Source: Bacillus canaveralius (GTDB taxonomy: Bacteria; Bacillota; Bacilli; Bacillales; Cytobacillaceae). From it: 64,000 nucleotides of DNA. The notes under the pieces were generated by a model that ran no database searches, had not been told where the DNA came from, and saw only the letters and a program-made list of their open reading frames with translations. The position numbers and the translations under genes are program-made. Of this stretch, positions 44,545 to 53,777 are shown piece by piece. Where the stretch lies: NCBI RefSeq assembly GCF_002860125.1, contig NZ_PGVA01000001.1, forward strand, positions 124,001-188,000. The letters are read 5' to 3'. Positions within the stretch are counted from its first letter, which is position 1. Every line of letters begins with the position of its first letter.

Positions 44545-47502
44545 GTGTCAGACACCATTAATGTGAAAATCAACGGTGCAGACGTAACAACAAAGGCAGA
44601 GCAGACCGTTCTGCAATTCCTGTCCGACAGCTCTATTGAGATTCCCAGTGTTTGTTATCATCCGAGTCTCGGACCGATTGAAACGTGCGATACATGCATT
44701 GTTGAAGTAAATGGTGAATTAGTTAGGTCCTGTTCCACTGTAATGAGCGATGGCGATGTGATTGATACCGTTTCCCCGGAGGTGCGCGAAGCACAGGTGA
44801 TCGGTATGGACAGGATTTTAGTCAACCATGAGCTTTATTGTACAGTCTGTGATTATAACAACGGGGGATGTGAAGTACATAACACCGTTAAAGAAATGAA
44901 AATCAACCACCAGAGCATACCTTTTGATCAAAAGCCATACCAGGTCGACCAATCCCATCCATTTTACCGATATGATCCAGATCAATGTATCTTGTGCGGA
45001 CGCTGTGTTGAAGCCTGTCAGGATGTTCAGGTTACTGAAACGTTGACAATTGATTGGGAGCGAAAGCGTCCCCGTGTCATTTGGGACAATGATGTGCCAA
45101 TTAATGAATCATCCTGTGTGTCATGCGGGCATTGTTCAACGGTTTGTCCATGCAATGCGATGATGGAAAAAGGTATGGTTGGTGAAGCCGGGTATATGAC
45201 AGGCCTTGATAAGGATACGTTGCGCCCGATGATCGAAATCACGAAGAATATTGAAACTGGTTACGGCTCGATCCTCGCGGTTTCCGACATGGAAGCGGCG
45301 ATGCGGGAAGAACGGATTAAGAAAACGAAAACTGTTTGCACGTATTGCGGGGTGGGCTGCAGCTTTGACGTTTGGACAAAGGGGAGGAAAATTCTCAAGG
45401 TTGAACCGCAGGCAGAAGCACCAGCGAACGGAATCTCCACCTGCGTTAAAGGGAAATTTGGGTGGGATTACGTTAACAGTGAAGAAAGGCTTACAAAGCC
45501 GCTGATCAGGGAGGGTGATTCTTTTCGCGAAGCAGAGTGGGAGGAAGCTTTGAGCTTAATCGCCCGTAAATTCACGGAAATGAAGGAACAAGACGGCCCT
45601 GACGCGCTGGGCTTTATCAGTTCATCCAAATGTACAAATGAAGAGTCCTACTTAATGCAGAAGCTTGCAAGGGGAGTTATTGGGACCAATAATATTGATA
45701 ACTGTTCAAGATATTGCCAAACGCCGGCAACGATGGGGTTGTTCCGAACAGTCGGCTACGGGGGTGACTCTGGCTCAATTAAGGATATTGAAATGTCTGA
45801 GCTTGTACTAATTATCGGATCGAATACGTCGGAATCCCATCCCGTTTTATCAACAAGAGTAAAAAGCTCCCATAAGTTAAAGGGACAAAAGCTGATCGTT
45901 GCAGATTTACGCAAGCATGAAATGGCTGATCGTGCTGACTTATTTGTCCATCCAGGCGCCGGTACTGATATTGTTTGGCTGTCAGCTGTTACAAAGTATA
46001 TTATCGACCAGGGCTGGGCTGATGAAGATTTTATAAGATTGAAAGTCAATGGTATGGAAGAGTATAGGAAGAACCTTGAAGTTTATACTCTGGAATACGC
46101 AGAAGACATTACGGGAATCTCAAAAGAAAACTTGATTGAGATAGCCGAGATGATCCATAACGCGAATAGTGTATGCGCGCTTTGGGCTATGGGTGTTACC
46201 CAGCATCTTGGCGGCAGTGATACAAGTACGGCTATTTCAAACTTGTTGTTAGTGACTGGCAACTACGGCCGTCCCGGTACCGGTTCATACCCGCTGCGCG
46301 GACATAACAATGTTCAGGGCGCAAGCGATTTTGGCAGTATGCCGGACCGTTTCCCATCATATGAAAAAGTAACCGATAAAGAGGTTCGTGAAAAATATGA
46401 GCGAGGATGGGGCGTAAAGCTGCCAGCACACCCTGGCCTCAACAACCATGAAATGGTCGCCGGCATCCATGCAGGCACACTTAAAGCATTATATGTGAAG
46501 GGGGAAGAGATGGGCATTGTTGATTCGAACATCAATTATGTTCATGAAGCTTATCAAAAGCTCGATTTCTTTGTAGTCCAGGATATTTTCTTATCGCGCA
46601 CTGCCGAGTTTGCCGATGTCGTTCTTCCGGCAAGCCCCAGCCTTGAAAAGGACGGGACTTTTACCAATACTGAACGGCGGATCCAGCGGCTGTACCAGGT
46701 TTTTGACCCACTTGGAGATTCCAAACCGGACTGGCAAATCGTTATGGACATTGCCAATTCACTAGGGGCTGGCTGGAAATATGAACATCCAAGCGAAATC
46801 ATGGCCGAAGCAGCCCAGCTTGCACCGCTATTTGCCGGTGTCAGCTACGAACGTCTTCAAGGTTATAATAGCTTGCAATGGCCGGTTGCTGAAGACGGAA
46901 CGGATACGCCGGTCCTATTTCTTGATGGATTTCCGTTCCCTGATGGGAAAGCACAGCTTTTTTCGGTCAATTGGTCGAAGCCGCTTGATTTTGGTGAAGA
47001 GTATGACTTGCATGTCAATAATGGCCGATTGCTTGAACATTTTCATGAAGGCAATATGACATATAAATCAGCGGGAATTTCGGAAAAAACACCGCGCGTG
47101 TTTTTGGAGATTTCTCCTGAATTAGCAGCGGAAAGAGGCTTGAAGGATGGCACGCTCGTCCGCCTGTCGTCGCCATATGGAAATGTAAAAGTGCAATGCC
47201 ATATTACCGACAGGGTTAGGGGAAAAGAAGTTTACCTTCCTATGAATGATGCAGGCGAAGCAGCTATCAATCTATTAACGAGCAGCTACGGGGATAAGGA
47301 TACAGATACTCCTGCGTACAAAGAAGTACAAGCCAAGCTTGAAATATTAAAAGAAGAGGGTATTAATCCGCTGCCAAAAATCAATCACAGGTATGGAAAT
47401 CCGCAGCCGCAAATCGGTGTCCAGGTTCAAAAGAAATGGGCCCGCAGCGATTATATTTTCCCGGGCGATCTTGTGAAAAAGGAGCGGAAGCAGCATGGCT
47501 AA
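44545..47502 (+). CDS. fdhF: Formate dehydrogenase subunit alpha (molybdopterin; FdhF/YjgC type)
   Basis: 985 residues, GTG 44545 after GAAAGGATGAGGCAAT. Domain order: N-terminal 2Fe-2S ferredoxin ([19 protein letters not shown]), NDH-1 G-type cluster ([15 protein letters not shown]), two 4Fe-4S sets ([22 protein letters not shown]), the catalytic 4Fe-4S (CTYCGVGC with [12 protein letters not shown]), then the bis-MGD molybdopterin domain ([20 protein letters not shown]; the Mo-ligand position is Cys, no UGA) and the C-terminal dinucleotide-binding domain. It oxidises formate to CO2, probably feeding NAD or quinone via partners. Needs molybdate. Overlaps the DUF1641 gene by 8 bp. The OFA transporter downstream fits formate or oxalate handling. 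Confidence 0.93.
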   Translation: MSDTINVKINGADVTTKAEQTVLQFLSDSSIEIPSVCYHPSLGPIETCDTCIVEVNGELVRSCSTVMSDGDVIDTVSPEVREAQVIGMDRILVNHELYCTVCDYNNGGCEVHNTVKEMKINHQSIPFDQKPYQVDQSHPFYRYDPDQCILCGRCVEACQDVQVTETLTIDWERKRPRVIWDNDVPINESSCVSCGHCSTVCPCNAMMEKGMVGEAGYMTGLDKDTLRPMIEITKNIETGYGSILAVSDMEAAMREERIKKTKTVCTYCGVGCSFDVWTKGRKILKVEPQAEAPANGISTCVKGKFGWDYVNSEERLTKPLIREGDSFREAEWEEALSLIARKFTEMKEQDGPDALGFISSSKCTNEESYLMQKLARGVIGTNNIDNCSRYCQTPATMGLFRTVGYGGDSGSIKDIEMSELVLIIGSNTSESHPVLSTRVKSSHKLKGQKLIVADLRKHEMADRADLFVHPGAGTDIVWLSAVTKYIIDQGWADEDFIRLKVNGMEEYRKNLEVYTLEYAEDITGISKENLIEIAEMIHNANSVCALWAMGVTQHLGGSDTSTAISNLLLVTGNYGRPGTGSYPLRGHNNVQGASDFGSMPDRFPSYEKVTDKEVREKYERGWGVKLPAHPGLNNHEMVAGIHAGTLKALYVKGEEMGIVDSNINYVHEAYQKLDFFVVQDIFLSRTAEFADVVLPASPSLEKDGTFTNTERRIQRLYQVFDPLGDSKPDWQIVMDIANSLGAGWKYEHPSEIMAEAAQLAPLFAGVSYERLQGYNSLQWPVAEDGTDTPVLFLDGFPFPDGKAQLFSVNWSKPLDFGEEYDLHVNNGRLLEHFHEGNMTYKSAGISEKTPRVFLEISPELAAERGLKDGTLVRLSSPYGNVKVQCHITDRVRGKEVYLPMNDAGEAAINLLTSSYGDKDTDTPAYKEVQAKLEILKEEGINPLPKINHRYGNPQPQIGVQVQKKWARSDYIFPGDLVKKERKQHG

Positions 47503-48037
47503 AGCGATCAAAAAAATCCATCGCATTGAAGTAAATGAACAAGAGAAGCGTAAAAAGGATCTTCGTGAGGTTGAAGATGCGCTGATCGACAACAAGGAGG
47601 CGATCCTTCAGTCGCTTCAAGTCCTACACCACATGCATGAAAGGGGGATTCTTTCTGTCTTAAACGGCCTTTTAGGGCAGGGAGACAGGGTCCTGAATAT
47701 TCTTGTGAAAGCAGCCGACAAGCCTGAAAACACCAATGCCATCAAAAACCTGCTGTTAATGGTCGGAACTCTCGGGATGATTAACGTCCAACAGCTGGAG
47801 CCTTTTTTATTAAAAGTTGATGCCGGGATCGCTAGAGTAGCGAAACATGCAAACACAGAAGAAAAAACAAGTTATTTTGACCTTGTTGGAGCATTGAAGG
47901 ACCCGGAAATCAACCGGGCTGTTACACTATTGCTTAACTTTCTGAAGGGTATGGGCCAGGATACGGAGGAGTTCGAGCGCAATACTGACGGTGCTTCGCC
48001 AGCCCAGCAGCAAAAATATGGAGAAACCCTTGAGTGA
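47495..48037 (+). CDS. DUF1641 protein (YjgD-like), formate dehydrogenase partner
   Basis: 180 residues from ATG 47495 after GGAGCGGAAGC, overlapping fdhF by 8 bp. Helical, with a DUF1641 core ([51 protein letters not shown]). B. subtilis has the same pair, yjgC-yjgD. The role is not established; tight coupling suggests a structural or assembly subunit of the formate dehydrogenase. Confidence 0.9.
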   Translation: MAKAIKKIHRIEVNEQEKRKKDLREVEDALIDNKEAILQSLQVLHHMHERGILSVLNGLLGQGDRVLNILVKAADKPENTNAIKNLLLMVGTLGMINVQQLEPFLLKVDAGIARVAKHANTEEKTSYFDLVGALKDPEINRAVTLLLNFLKGMGQDTEEFERNTDGASPAQQQKYGETLE

Positions 48038-48106
48038 TATGCGGATTTAGGGATAGCTATTTGGCGTCTGCCCTTTGATTTTTTTAAAAAGGAGATGGAA
48101 GGAACA

Positions 48107-49369
48107 ATGGCGAAAACGAAAAACCGCTGGCTTATCGCCGCAGCGGCGGTCGGCATTCACATTTCAATCGGTTCGGTGTACTCCTGGAGCGTCTTCACAA
48201 ACCCACTTCGTGATCAGCATGGCTGGGGATTGAGCGAGATTTCATTGACATTCAGTATTGCTATTTTGTTCCTCGGCCTGTCTGCGGCCTTTATGGGTCA
48301 TTTTGTCGAAAGGCATGGCCCGCGTAAATCAGGAATGATTTCGTCAATTTGCTTTGGGGTGGGTTTAATTGGTGCCGGATTTGCAGAAAGCATTGAATCT
48401 CTTTATCTCTTATACTTTTTTTACGGGGTTCTCGGCGGAATTGGGCTTGGAATTGGTTATATTACCCCGGTATCTTCACTGGTAAAATGTTTTCCTGACC
48501 GTCGCGGCTTTGCAACTGGACTTGCCATTATGGGTTTCGGGTTTGCCTCGTTAATCGCCAGTCCGATTATTGCGGACCTGATTACGAATATCGGGATTGC
48601 CAACACCTTTTATGTTCTTGGTGCCGTATATTTTGTCGTGATGATTTCCTCGTCCCTGTACCTCGCTCCACCGCCACCAGGATGGCTGCCTGAGGGAATG
48701 GCGGAAGAGGAAACGAACGAACAAAGAGAGGGAGACCTTTCCCAACTGACAGCCAACGAAGCCGTAAAAACAGTTCGTTTTTGGGCGCTTTGGGCGATGC
48801 TGTTTATCAATGTTACATGCGGGATTGCGATAATCTCTGTCGCCTCGCCGATGGCACAGGACATTGCCGGTTTAAGTGCGGCTGGCGCGGCGACAATGGT
48901 TGGAATTATGGGCTTGTTTAACGGATTCGGCCGAATCGGCTGGGCGTCCATTTCAGACTATATCGGCCGTCCAAATGTTTATACAGCCTTTTTTGCGATT
49001 CAAACAGTGGCGTTCCTGCTGCTTCCGACGACGACAAACGCCCTATTGTTCCAACTGCTGATTTTTCTCATCCTGACCTGTTATGGCGGTGGCTTTGCTT
49101 CGATTCCTGCTTATATCGGCGACTTATTTGGAACAAAGCAGCTCGGCGCGATTCATGGCTATATCCTGACCGCCTGGGCGGCAGCTGGACTCGTCGGGCC
49201 GATCCTCGTCTCCTGGATCAGGGAAACGACCAACAGCTACACACTAACTCTCTATATTTTTGTGGCCGCCTTTATCGCAGCTCTCGCAATTTCATTGTTG
49301 ATTCGGGTCAATATTAAAAAAGTTAGGGAGAGAAAGGGGCAGAGCCAGGGGAAATTGGTGAGCCAGTAG
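48107..49369 (+). CDS. OFA-family MFS transporter (oxalate/formate antiporter-like)
   Basis: 420 residues from ATG 48107 after GGAGATGGAAGGAACA; ATG 48095 is only adjacent to the GGAG. Twelve helices; OFA signature in helix 1 (IGSVYSWSVFTNPLRDQHGW) and the MFS loop F-V-E-R-H-G-P-R-K-S. Later landmarks GFGFASLIASPIIADLI and GLVGPILVSWIRE. OxlT of Oxalobacter exchanges oxalate for formate; bacterial YhjX-type members are pyruvate or unknown carriers. About 70 bp after the DUF1641 gene and probably in the fdh operon, so formate import or export is a reasonable inference. Confidence 0.87.
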   Translation: MAKTKNRWLIAAAAVGIHISIGSVYSWSVFTNPLRDQHGWGLSEISLTFSIAILFLGLSAAFMGHFVERHGPRKSGMISSICFGVGLIGAGFAESIESLYLLYFFYGVLGGIGLGIGYITPVSSLVKCFPDRRGFATGLAIMGFGFASLIASPIIADLITNIGIANTFYVLGAVYFVVMISSSLYLAPPPPGWLPEGMAEEETNEQREGDLSQLTANEAVKTVRFWALWAMLFINVTCGIAIISVASPMAQDIAGLSAAGAATMVGIMGLFNGFGRIGWASISDYIGRPNVYTAFFAIQTVAFLLLPTTTNALLFQLLIFLILTCYGGGFASIPAYIGDLFGTKQLGAIHGYILTAWAAAGLVGPILVSWIRETTNSYTLTLYIFVAAFIAALAISLLIRVNIKKVRERKGQSQGKLVSQ

Positions 49370-49386
49370 ATGATAGGATAATGGAG

Positions 49387-49416
49387 CCTGGGTTTGTGTG
49401 ATCCAGGTTTTTTTTG
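49387..49416 (+). terminator. Intrinsic terminator after the OFA transporter gene
   Basis: CCTGGGT (49387-49393) pairs with ATCCAGG (49401-49407, one G-U), followed by eight Ts. Confidence 0.8.
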
Positions 49417-49439
49417 ATGACAACTTTTTGACCATGTAT

Positions 49440-49512
49440 GAGTGGAATTTGAGATTAACGAGCAGAACTCAAGATTTAAAAGCGGAATTCACGATTCACG
49501 AGCGGACCCACA
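49440..49512. repeat. Phased GAGCGGAA-type boxes exactly 20 bp apart
   Basis: Related blocks GAGTGGAA, GAGCAGAA, AAGCGGAA and GAGCGGAC start at 49440, 49460, 49480 and 49500. The second halves (GAGATTAAC, AAGATTTAA, CACGATTCAC) are also alike. Small version of the intergenic array class. Confidence 0.65.
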
Positions 49513-49867
49513 CATAACGGCAGAATATATACAATACTTTGTCATGCCCCGAACTCTTCAATCGTGTGAAGGCGCAGACCAGTGACAAGGGTGAGATGAA
49601 TTTCGGTTACACGTAAGCCTAAAGGCTTTTCTTTTTGTTCTTATAAGCACATGTAGTATAATTAATCTTAGTTGTGCACTTTTGCAAGTGTTGATGGACA
49701 TTGATCATTCACTATTTGGGCGGGCTTTAACAAAGTGGTCATTCTGTCGCTGTGCTTGAGAGCGTAAAAACGGTAATCAAATATTAATTAAGCAAAAAAA
49801 TGAAACATTTTTTGCTTTGCATCGTAAATAGATTCATACTCAGTATAATAATGGAGGAATTCATAAT
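49513..49867. other. Intergenic region upstream of the 148-residue protein
   Basis: About 350 bp. It holds a weak AAGCC/GGCTT hairpin near 49615 with T tract, a GTATAAT near 49670, and an AAGCAAAAAA/TTTTTTGCTT hairpin at about 49792-49818. No gene supported. Confidence 0.4.
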
Positions 49868-50314
49868 ATGAAAAAAATATTAGCTGCTTTACTTTCGATA
49901 GCAATTATCTTCGCGCCTGTCGGAAACTCTGTGTTCCAAGATCATTCCACAACTGTGGAAGCGAAATCGTATAAGTCAGGCAAAAGAAGCTTTAACAATA
50001 ATTCGAACACGACAAACAACAATTCATTTTTCCAAAATAAAAAGTCGGACACTTCGACAACAAAAAAATCTGCGGCCACTACCAATACTAAAGGTGGATT
50101 TATGTCAGGCGGACTAATGAAAGGGCTTATGTTAGGCGGACTGGCCGGATTATTGTTTGGCAGCCTATTTGCCAACATGGGAATGCTAGGTTCTATCCTT
50201 GGTTTAATGATTAATGTTCTGGCAATTGTCGTTCTTATTTCTGTCATTCGTAGAATTTTCGCCTTCTTTACGAATAAAAAGAGATCACAGGAAACAAATC
50301 AGTGGAGAAGTTAA
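49868..50314 (+). CDS. Secreted or membrane-anchored small protein with Tim44-like glycine-rich segment
   Basis: 148 residues from ATG 49868 after ATGGAGGAATTCATAAT. Signal peptide or N-terminal anchor (MKKILAALLSIAIIFAPVGN), then a long Asn/Thr/Ser/Lys-rich low-complexity linker (NNNSNTTNNN at about 38-48), then a glycine/methionine-rich amphipathic part (GGFMSGGLMKGLMLGGLAGL) and a strong transmembrane helix at about 112-135, followed by a basic tail. The glycine-rich plus helix pattern resembles the N-terminal parts of bacterial Tim44-domain proteins, but the Tim44 domain itself is missing. Function unknown. Overlaps yxcD by 13 bp, so they form an operon. Confidence 0.7.
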   Translation: MKKILAALLSIAIIFAPVGNSVFQDHSTTVEAKSYKSGKRSFNNNSNTTNNNSFFQNKKSDTSTTKKSAATTNTKGGFMSGGLMKGLMLGGLAGLLFGSLFANMGMLGSILGLMINVLAIVVLISVIRRIFAFFTNKKRSQETNQWRS

Positions 50315-50589
50315 TCCTTTCAGAGCAAGAGATTATAAATGCTATTTGCGTTTATGTCTCCCGCAAAAAACAAGTAAAGCCTGAAGAAGTTGAAGTAGAA
50401 CTTATGTATGATGATGATTATGGGTTTTCTGCGGAAGCATTTGTTGACGGCCGGAAACAAGTACTCGTTGCTGCAAACTTAATTGAGGCTCTCCGATTAT
50501 GGCTTGATGAATTTTTGAACCGGGATCCTTATGCCGGCATCAAGCTGGTGCTTGATGATGAAGAAGGAATTATTGCACAGATCGCATAA
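50302..50589 (+). CDS. yxcD: YxcD-family protein (DUF2653)
   Basis: 95 residues from GTG 50302 after CACAGGAAACAAATCA, overlapping the previous gene by 13 bp. Acidic, alpha/beta; MEKLILSEQEIINAICVYVS and LMYDDDYGFSAEAFVDGRKQ match the DUF2653/YxcD family of about 98 residues. No known function. Followed by a hairpin terminator. Confidence 0.8.
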   Translation: MEKLILSEQEIINAICVYVSRKKQVKPEEVEVELMYDDDYGFSAEAFVDGRKQVLVAANLIEALRLWLDEFLNRDPYAGIKLVLDDEEGIIAQIA

Positions 50590-50665
50590 AGACAGACTTG
50601 TCCATATGAATAAATAAAAATTTTATCTTTGAACAAAACTTGAGGATGATTAATAAGCCTTTAGG

Positions 50666-50734
50666 AAAGAGCTGGTTTGAGGACTAGCTCTTTTTTTCAT
50701 CAAAAAACCTCTAACGAATAATCATTAGAGGTTT
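50666..50734. terminator. Two terminators between convergent yxcD and the 84-residue gene
   Basis: AAAGAGCT (50666-50673) with AGCTCTTT (50686-50693) and a T run ends the plus-strand operon. AAACCTCTAA (50705-50714) with TTAGAGGTTT (50725-50734) has its T run on the minus strand and ends the minus-strand gene. Confidence 0.85.
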
Positions 50735-50768
50735 ATGCGGGTGCACTATATATATAAAGAACGCTCAT

Positions 50769-51023
50769 TTAGAATTCAATGTGTGCAAAATCCTCATAAT
50801 CAACATCGTGAGGAATTTCATTTTCAACCATAAGATCACGAAGTGCAGTCATGGTAACAGATACGTCCATATCTAAAAACTCTTCACCATCTGCATCAAG
50901 TTTAACATAGGGGACATTTCGAACAACATATTCGGTCTGATCGATACGCCAAATGATGTCCTTTTTTAACATAGTTGGTTCACTTCTCACCTTGAGAACG
51001 ACCTCCTTGTCTATGGTAATCAT
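50769..51023 (-). CDS. Small acidic hypothetical protein
   Basis: 84 residues from ATG 51023; upstream GTAGAAGGGGTGAAAGCAA supplies the ribosome binding site. Soluble, acidic, probably beta-rich then helical (MITIDKEVVLKVRSEPTM; VENEIPHDVDYEDFAHIEF). Not a family I can name. Monocistronic with its own terminator. Confidence 0.65.
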   Translation of the reverse strand: MITIDKEVVLKVRSEPTMLKKDIIWRIDQTEYVVRNVPYVKLDADGEEFLDMDVSVTMTALRDLMVENEIPHDVDYEDFAHIEF

Positions 51024-51393
51024 TTGCTTTCACCCCTTCTACGTGTAATTTGTAACTCTTATACGGAGTTTTATACCCTATTTCATATATATTCAATCTT
51101 TATCAATTATTAATCGCTGATTATTTCAGCATCCCGTGGGATGGACCACAAGACCACGACAAGAGTGAAAAAACAACGTCTTATATAAAGGAGATTTGGT
51201 AAAGTGTGACGAAGAAGGATATACGCATTGTTTTGTAAACGCAACAGCGATAATCGATCCAGTATAAACTGTCAGTTAAAATAGCAACCGGAATTCCCGC
51301 AAATATATCCCCAAATTAGTACTGTAGATCATTCATACAAACGGATACAGAAGACTATTTATATATCAGACTATGATAAAAATAACGCCAAAA
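51024..51393. other. Intergenic region upstream of the acyl-CoA dehydrogenase operon
   Basis: About 370 bp between divergent genes. It contains a GCATCCC/GGGATG short hairpin at about 51130 and otherwise no recognisable gene or riboswitch. Confidence 0.4.
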
Positions 51394-51407
51394 AGAAAAC
51401 GCTTACA
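51394..51407 (+). promoter_or_regulatory. Candidate cre (CcpA) site before the beta-oxidation operon
   Basis: AGAAAACGCTTACA matches TGWAANCGNTNWCA except for the first base and lies 23-36 bp before the start codon, a roadblock or promoter-proximal position. Catabolite repression of fatty acid degradation is known in B. subtilis. Confidence 0.5.
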
Positions 51408-51429
51408 AACAAAATGAAGGAGGTCAACC

Positions 51430-52575
51430 ATGCCCCATCCGTATTTAACCGGAGACCATGAGATTTTTCGCAGGTCATTAAGAAAATTTTTAGAAAAAGA
51501 AGCCTATCCGAATTATCAAAAGTGGGAAGAGGACAGGATGATTCCGCGCGAGTTTTGGAGGAAGATGGGGGAGCAGGGCTTTTTGTGTCCTGATCTCGAT
51601 GAAAAATACGGAGGCAGCGGTGTTGATTGGGGTTTTTCGGCCGTCATTAATGAAGAGCTGGAGCGGGTCGGGTCCGGACTTGTCGGGATTGGGCTGCACA
51701 GTGATATTGTAGTCCCTTATCTCAATACATATGGGACCGAAGAACAGAAGCAACGCTGGCTTCCGTGCTGTGCGCGTGGCGAGTTGATAACGGCAATTGC
51801 CATGACGGAGCCCGGAACAGGTTCCGATCTCGCCAATATTCAAACAACGGCTAGAAGTGACGGGGACGACTATATCTTAAACGGCCAAAAAACATTTATT
51901 ACGAATGGGATCCATGGTGATTTAATCCTGGTTGCCTGTAAAACGGACCCGAAGGCGGTTCCGAAACATAAAGGAGTCAGTTTAATCGTTGTTGAAAGGG
52001 ACTCTCCTGGATTTACAAGGGGCAGAAAGCTGGACAAAATTGGGTTGCACTGCCAGGATACTGCCGAATTAATTTTCGAGGATTGCCGTGTTCCAAAAGA
52101 CAATCTGATTGGTGAAGAAGGAAATGGTTTTCTTTACTTAATGGAAAAGCTTCAACAGGAGCGGCTGATCGTTGCGATTGCAGCGCAGACGGCGGCAGAA
52201 GTGATGCTGAAACTGACAATCGATTATGTAAAAAGCCGCCAAGCTTTTGGGAAACCGATTAGCGCATTACAAAACACGCAATTTAAAATTGCCGAGATGG
52301 CAACAGAAATCGAAATGGGTCGAGTCTTCCTTGATCAGTTAATCGCGGAACACATAGGGGGTCAGGATATCGTCACGAAAGTTTCGATGGCGAAATGGAA
52401 ATTGACGGACTCGGCCAAAAAAATTGCCGCCGAATGCATGCAGCTCCACGGCGGTTATGGCTATATGGAAGAATACGAGATTGCAAGACGTTACCGGGAT
52501 ATCCCGGTCGCAAGCATTTATGCTGGAACGAATGAGATCATGAAGACGATCATTGCCAAGAACCTTGGCCTCTGA
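51430..52575 (+). CDS. Acyl-CoA dehydrogenase
   Basis: 381 residues from ATG 51430 after ATGAAGGAGGTCAACC. FAD-dependent acyl-CoA dehydrogenase: signature AIAMTEPGTGSDLANIQTTA (FAD and substrate binding), GNGFLYLMEKLQQERL, RQAFGKPISALQNTQFKIAE, QLHGGYGYMEEYEIARRYRD and the C-terminal YAGTNEIMKTIIAKNLGL containing the catalytic-base Glu position. Introduces the trans-2 double bond in fatty acyl-CoA. First of three genes with thiolase and CoA ligase, forming a compact fatty- or branched-acid degradation operon; an enoyl-CoA hydratase is not present, and the hydroxyacyl-CoA dehydrogenase-like SDR lies at 42.7 kb. Confidence 0.93.
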   Translation: MPHPYLTGDHEIFRRSLRKFLEKEAYPNYQKWEEDRMIPREFWRKMGEQGFLCPDLDEKYGGSGVDWGFSAVINEELERVGSGLVGIGLHSDIVVPYLNTYGTEEQKQRWLPCCARGELITAIAMTEPGTGSDLANIQTTARSDGDDYILNGQKTFITNGIHGDLILVACKTDPKAVPKHKGVSLIVVERDSPGFTRGRKLDKIGLHCQDTAELIFEDCRVPKDNLIGEEGNGFLYLMEKLQQERLIVAIAAQTAAEVMLKLTIDYVKSRQAFGKPISALQNTQFKIAEMATEIEMGRVFLDQLIAEHIGGQDIVTKVSMAKWKLTDSAKKIAAECMQLHGGYGYMEEYEIARRYRDIPVASIYAGTNEIMKTIIAKNLGL

Positions 52576-52609
52576 AAGTTATAACATTAACCCAGAAAGG
52601 AAAGATATC

Positions 52610-53761
52610 ATGCGAGAAGCAGTCATAGTAGAGGGTGTACGAACACCTGTCGGGAGAAGAAATGGCGCATTAAAGGATATCCGGCCCGATGATTTGGCCG
52701 CGTTAACATTGAAAGAGCTCGTCAATAGAGCGGGGATTGCTCCGGCTCTCATTGAAGACGTGATCTTAGGATGTGTGACCCAATCCGGGGAACAAGCCGG
52801 TGATATTGCAAGGGTTGCTTCATTAATTGCCGGTTTCCCGATTGAAGTTCCTGGTACAACGATCGACCGCCAGTGCGGATCGAGCCAGCAGGCGGTCCAT
52901 TTTGCTGCCCAGGCGATTTTGGCTGGTGATATGGATGTGGTCATTGCAGGAGGAGTCGAGAGCATGTCCCGGGTTCCGATTGGCACGAACTATCAAGGAG
53001 CTCCTTTTAGTGAAAAACTAAAGAGGCAGCATGAAATCATTCATCAAGGCCTATCTGCTGAGAGAATCGCGGAAAAGTACGGTTTTACGAGGGAGGAACT
53101 GGATCAATTCTCGCTGGAAAGCCACCAAAAAGCGTTAAAAGCACAGGCGGAGGGTCATTTTCAAAAAGAAACGTTCCCGATTGAAGTGATTTTACCTGAT
53201 GGAAGCACTTCCATCTTTAGGGAAGATTCAGGACCAAGAAAAGAATCATCTTTGTCTGCACTGGCAGGACTGAAGCCGGCATTTACGGAAAATGGTGTCA
53301 TTCACGCTGGTAATTCCAGTCAAATCAGTGATGGGGCTGCTGCACTGCTGATTATGTCCCGGGAAAAAGCAGAGGAGCTCGGTTTGAAACCGCGTTTTCG
53401 GATTCATACCCGCGTTGTTGTTGGATCAGATCCAACTCTTATGCTGACAGGTCCGATCCCGGCAACCGAAAAAGTACTGCAAAAAGCGGGGCTATCTATT
53501 GATGATATTGATGTGTTTGAGGTGAATGAAGCATTTGCGCCAGTTCCGATGGCATGGCTGAAAGAGACAGGCGCCGATCCACAAAAGCTTAATCCCAATG
53601 GCGGGGCGATCGCCCTGGGCCATCCGCTTGGCGGCAGCGGAGCGCGTCTTATGGTAACGATGATGCACGAGCTCGAACGGACAGGCGGACGCTACGGCTT
53701 ACAAACAATGTGTGAAGGACACGGAATGGCAAACGCGACGATTATTGAACGGCTTAACTAA
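52610..53761 (+). CDS. Thiolase (acetyl-CoA C-acyltransferase)
   Basis: 383 residues from ATG 52610 after AGAAAGGAAAGATATC. Thiolase motifs: active-site Cys in TTIDRQCGSSQQAVHFAAQA, GGVESMSR, NGVIHAGNSSQISDGAAALL, NEAFAPVPMAW with the catalytic His region, NPNGGAIALGHPLGGSGARL and a late Cys in LQTMCEGHGMANATII. Cleaves 3-ketoacyl-CoA with CoA to acetyl-CoA plus a shortened acyl-CoA. 34 bp after the dehydrogenase gene. Confidence 0.93.
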   Translation: MREAVIVEGVRTPVGRRNGALKDIRPDDLAALTLKELVNRAGIAPALIEDVILGCVTQSGEQAGDIARVASLIAGFPIEVPGTTIDRQCGSSQQAVHFAAQAILAGDMDVVIAGGVESMSRVPIGTNYQGAPFSEKLKRQHEIIHQGLSAERIAEKYGFTREELDQFSLESHQKALKAQAEGHFQKETFPIEVILPDGSTSIFREDSGPRKESSLSALAGLKPAFTENGVIHAGNSSQISDGAAALLIMSREKAEELGLKPRFRIHTRVVVGSDPTLMLTGPIPATEKVLQKAGLSIDDIDVFEVNEAFAPVPMAWLKETGADPQKLNPNGGAIALGHPLGGSGARLMVTMMHELERTGGRYGLQTMCEGHGMANATIIERLN

Positions 53762-53777
53762 TTTTGGAGGGATGAAT

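Noticed and set aside
44545-47502. Selenocysteine formate dehydrogenase
   Set aside because: The molybdenum-ligand position is encoded as Cys in RYCQTP, with no in-frame UGA.
49520-49609. Short frame ending ELFNRVKAQTSDKGEMNFGY as a gene remnant
   Set aside because: Too short, no family recognised and no start signals; may be chance.
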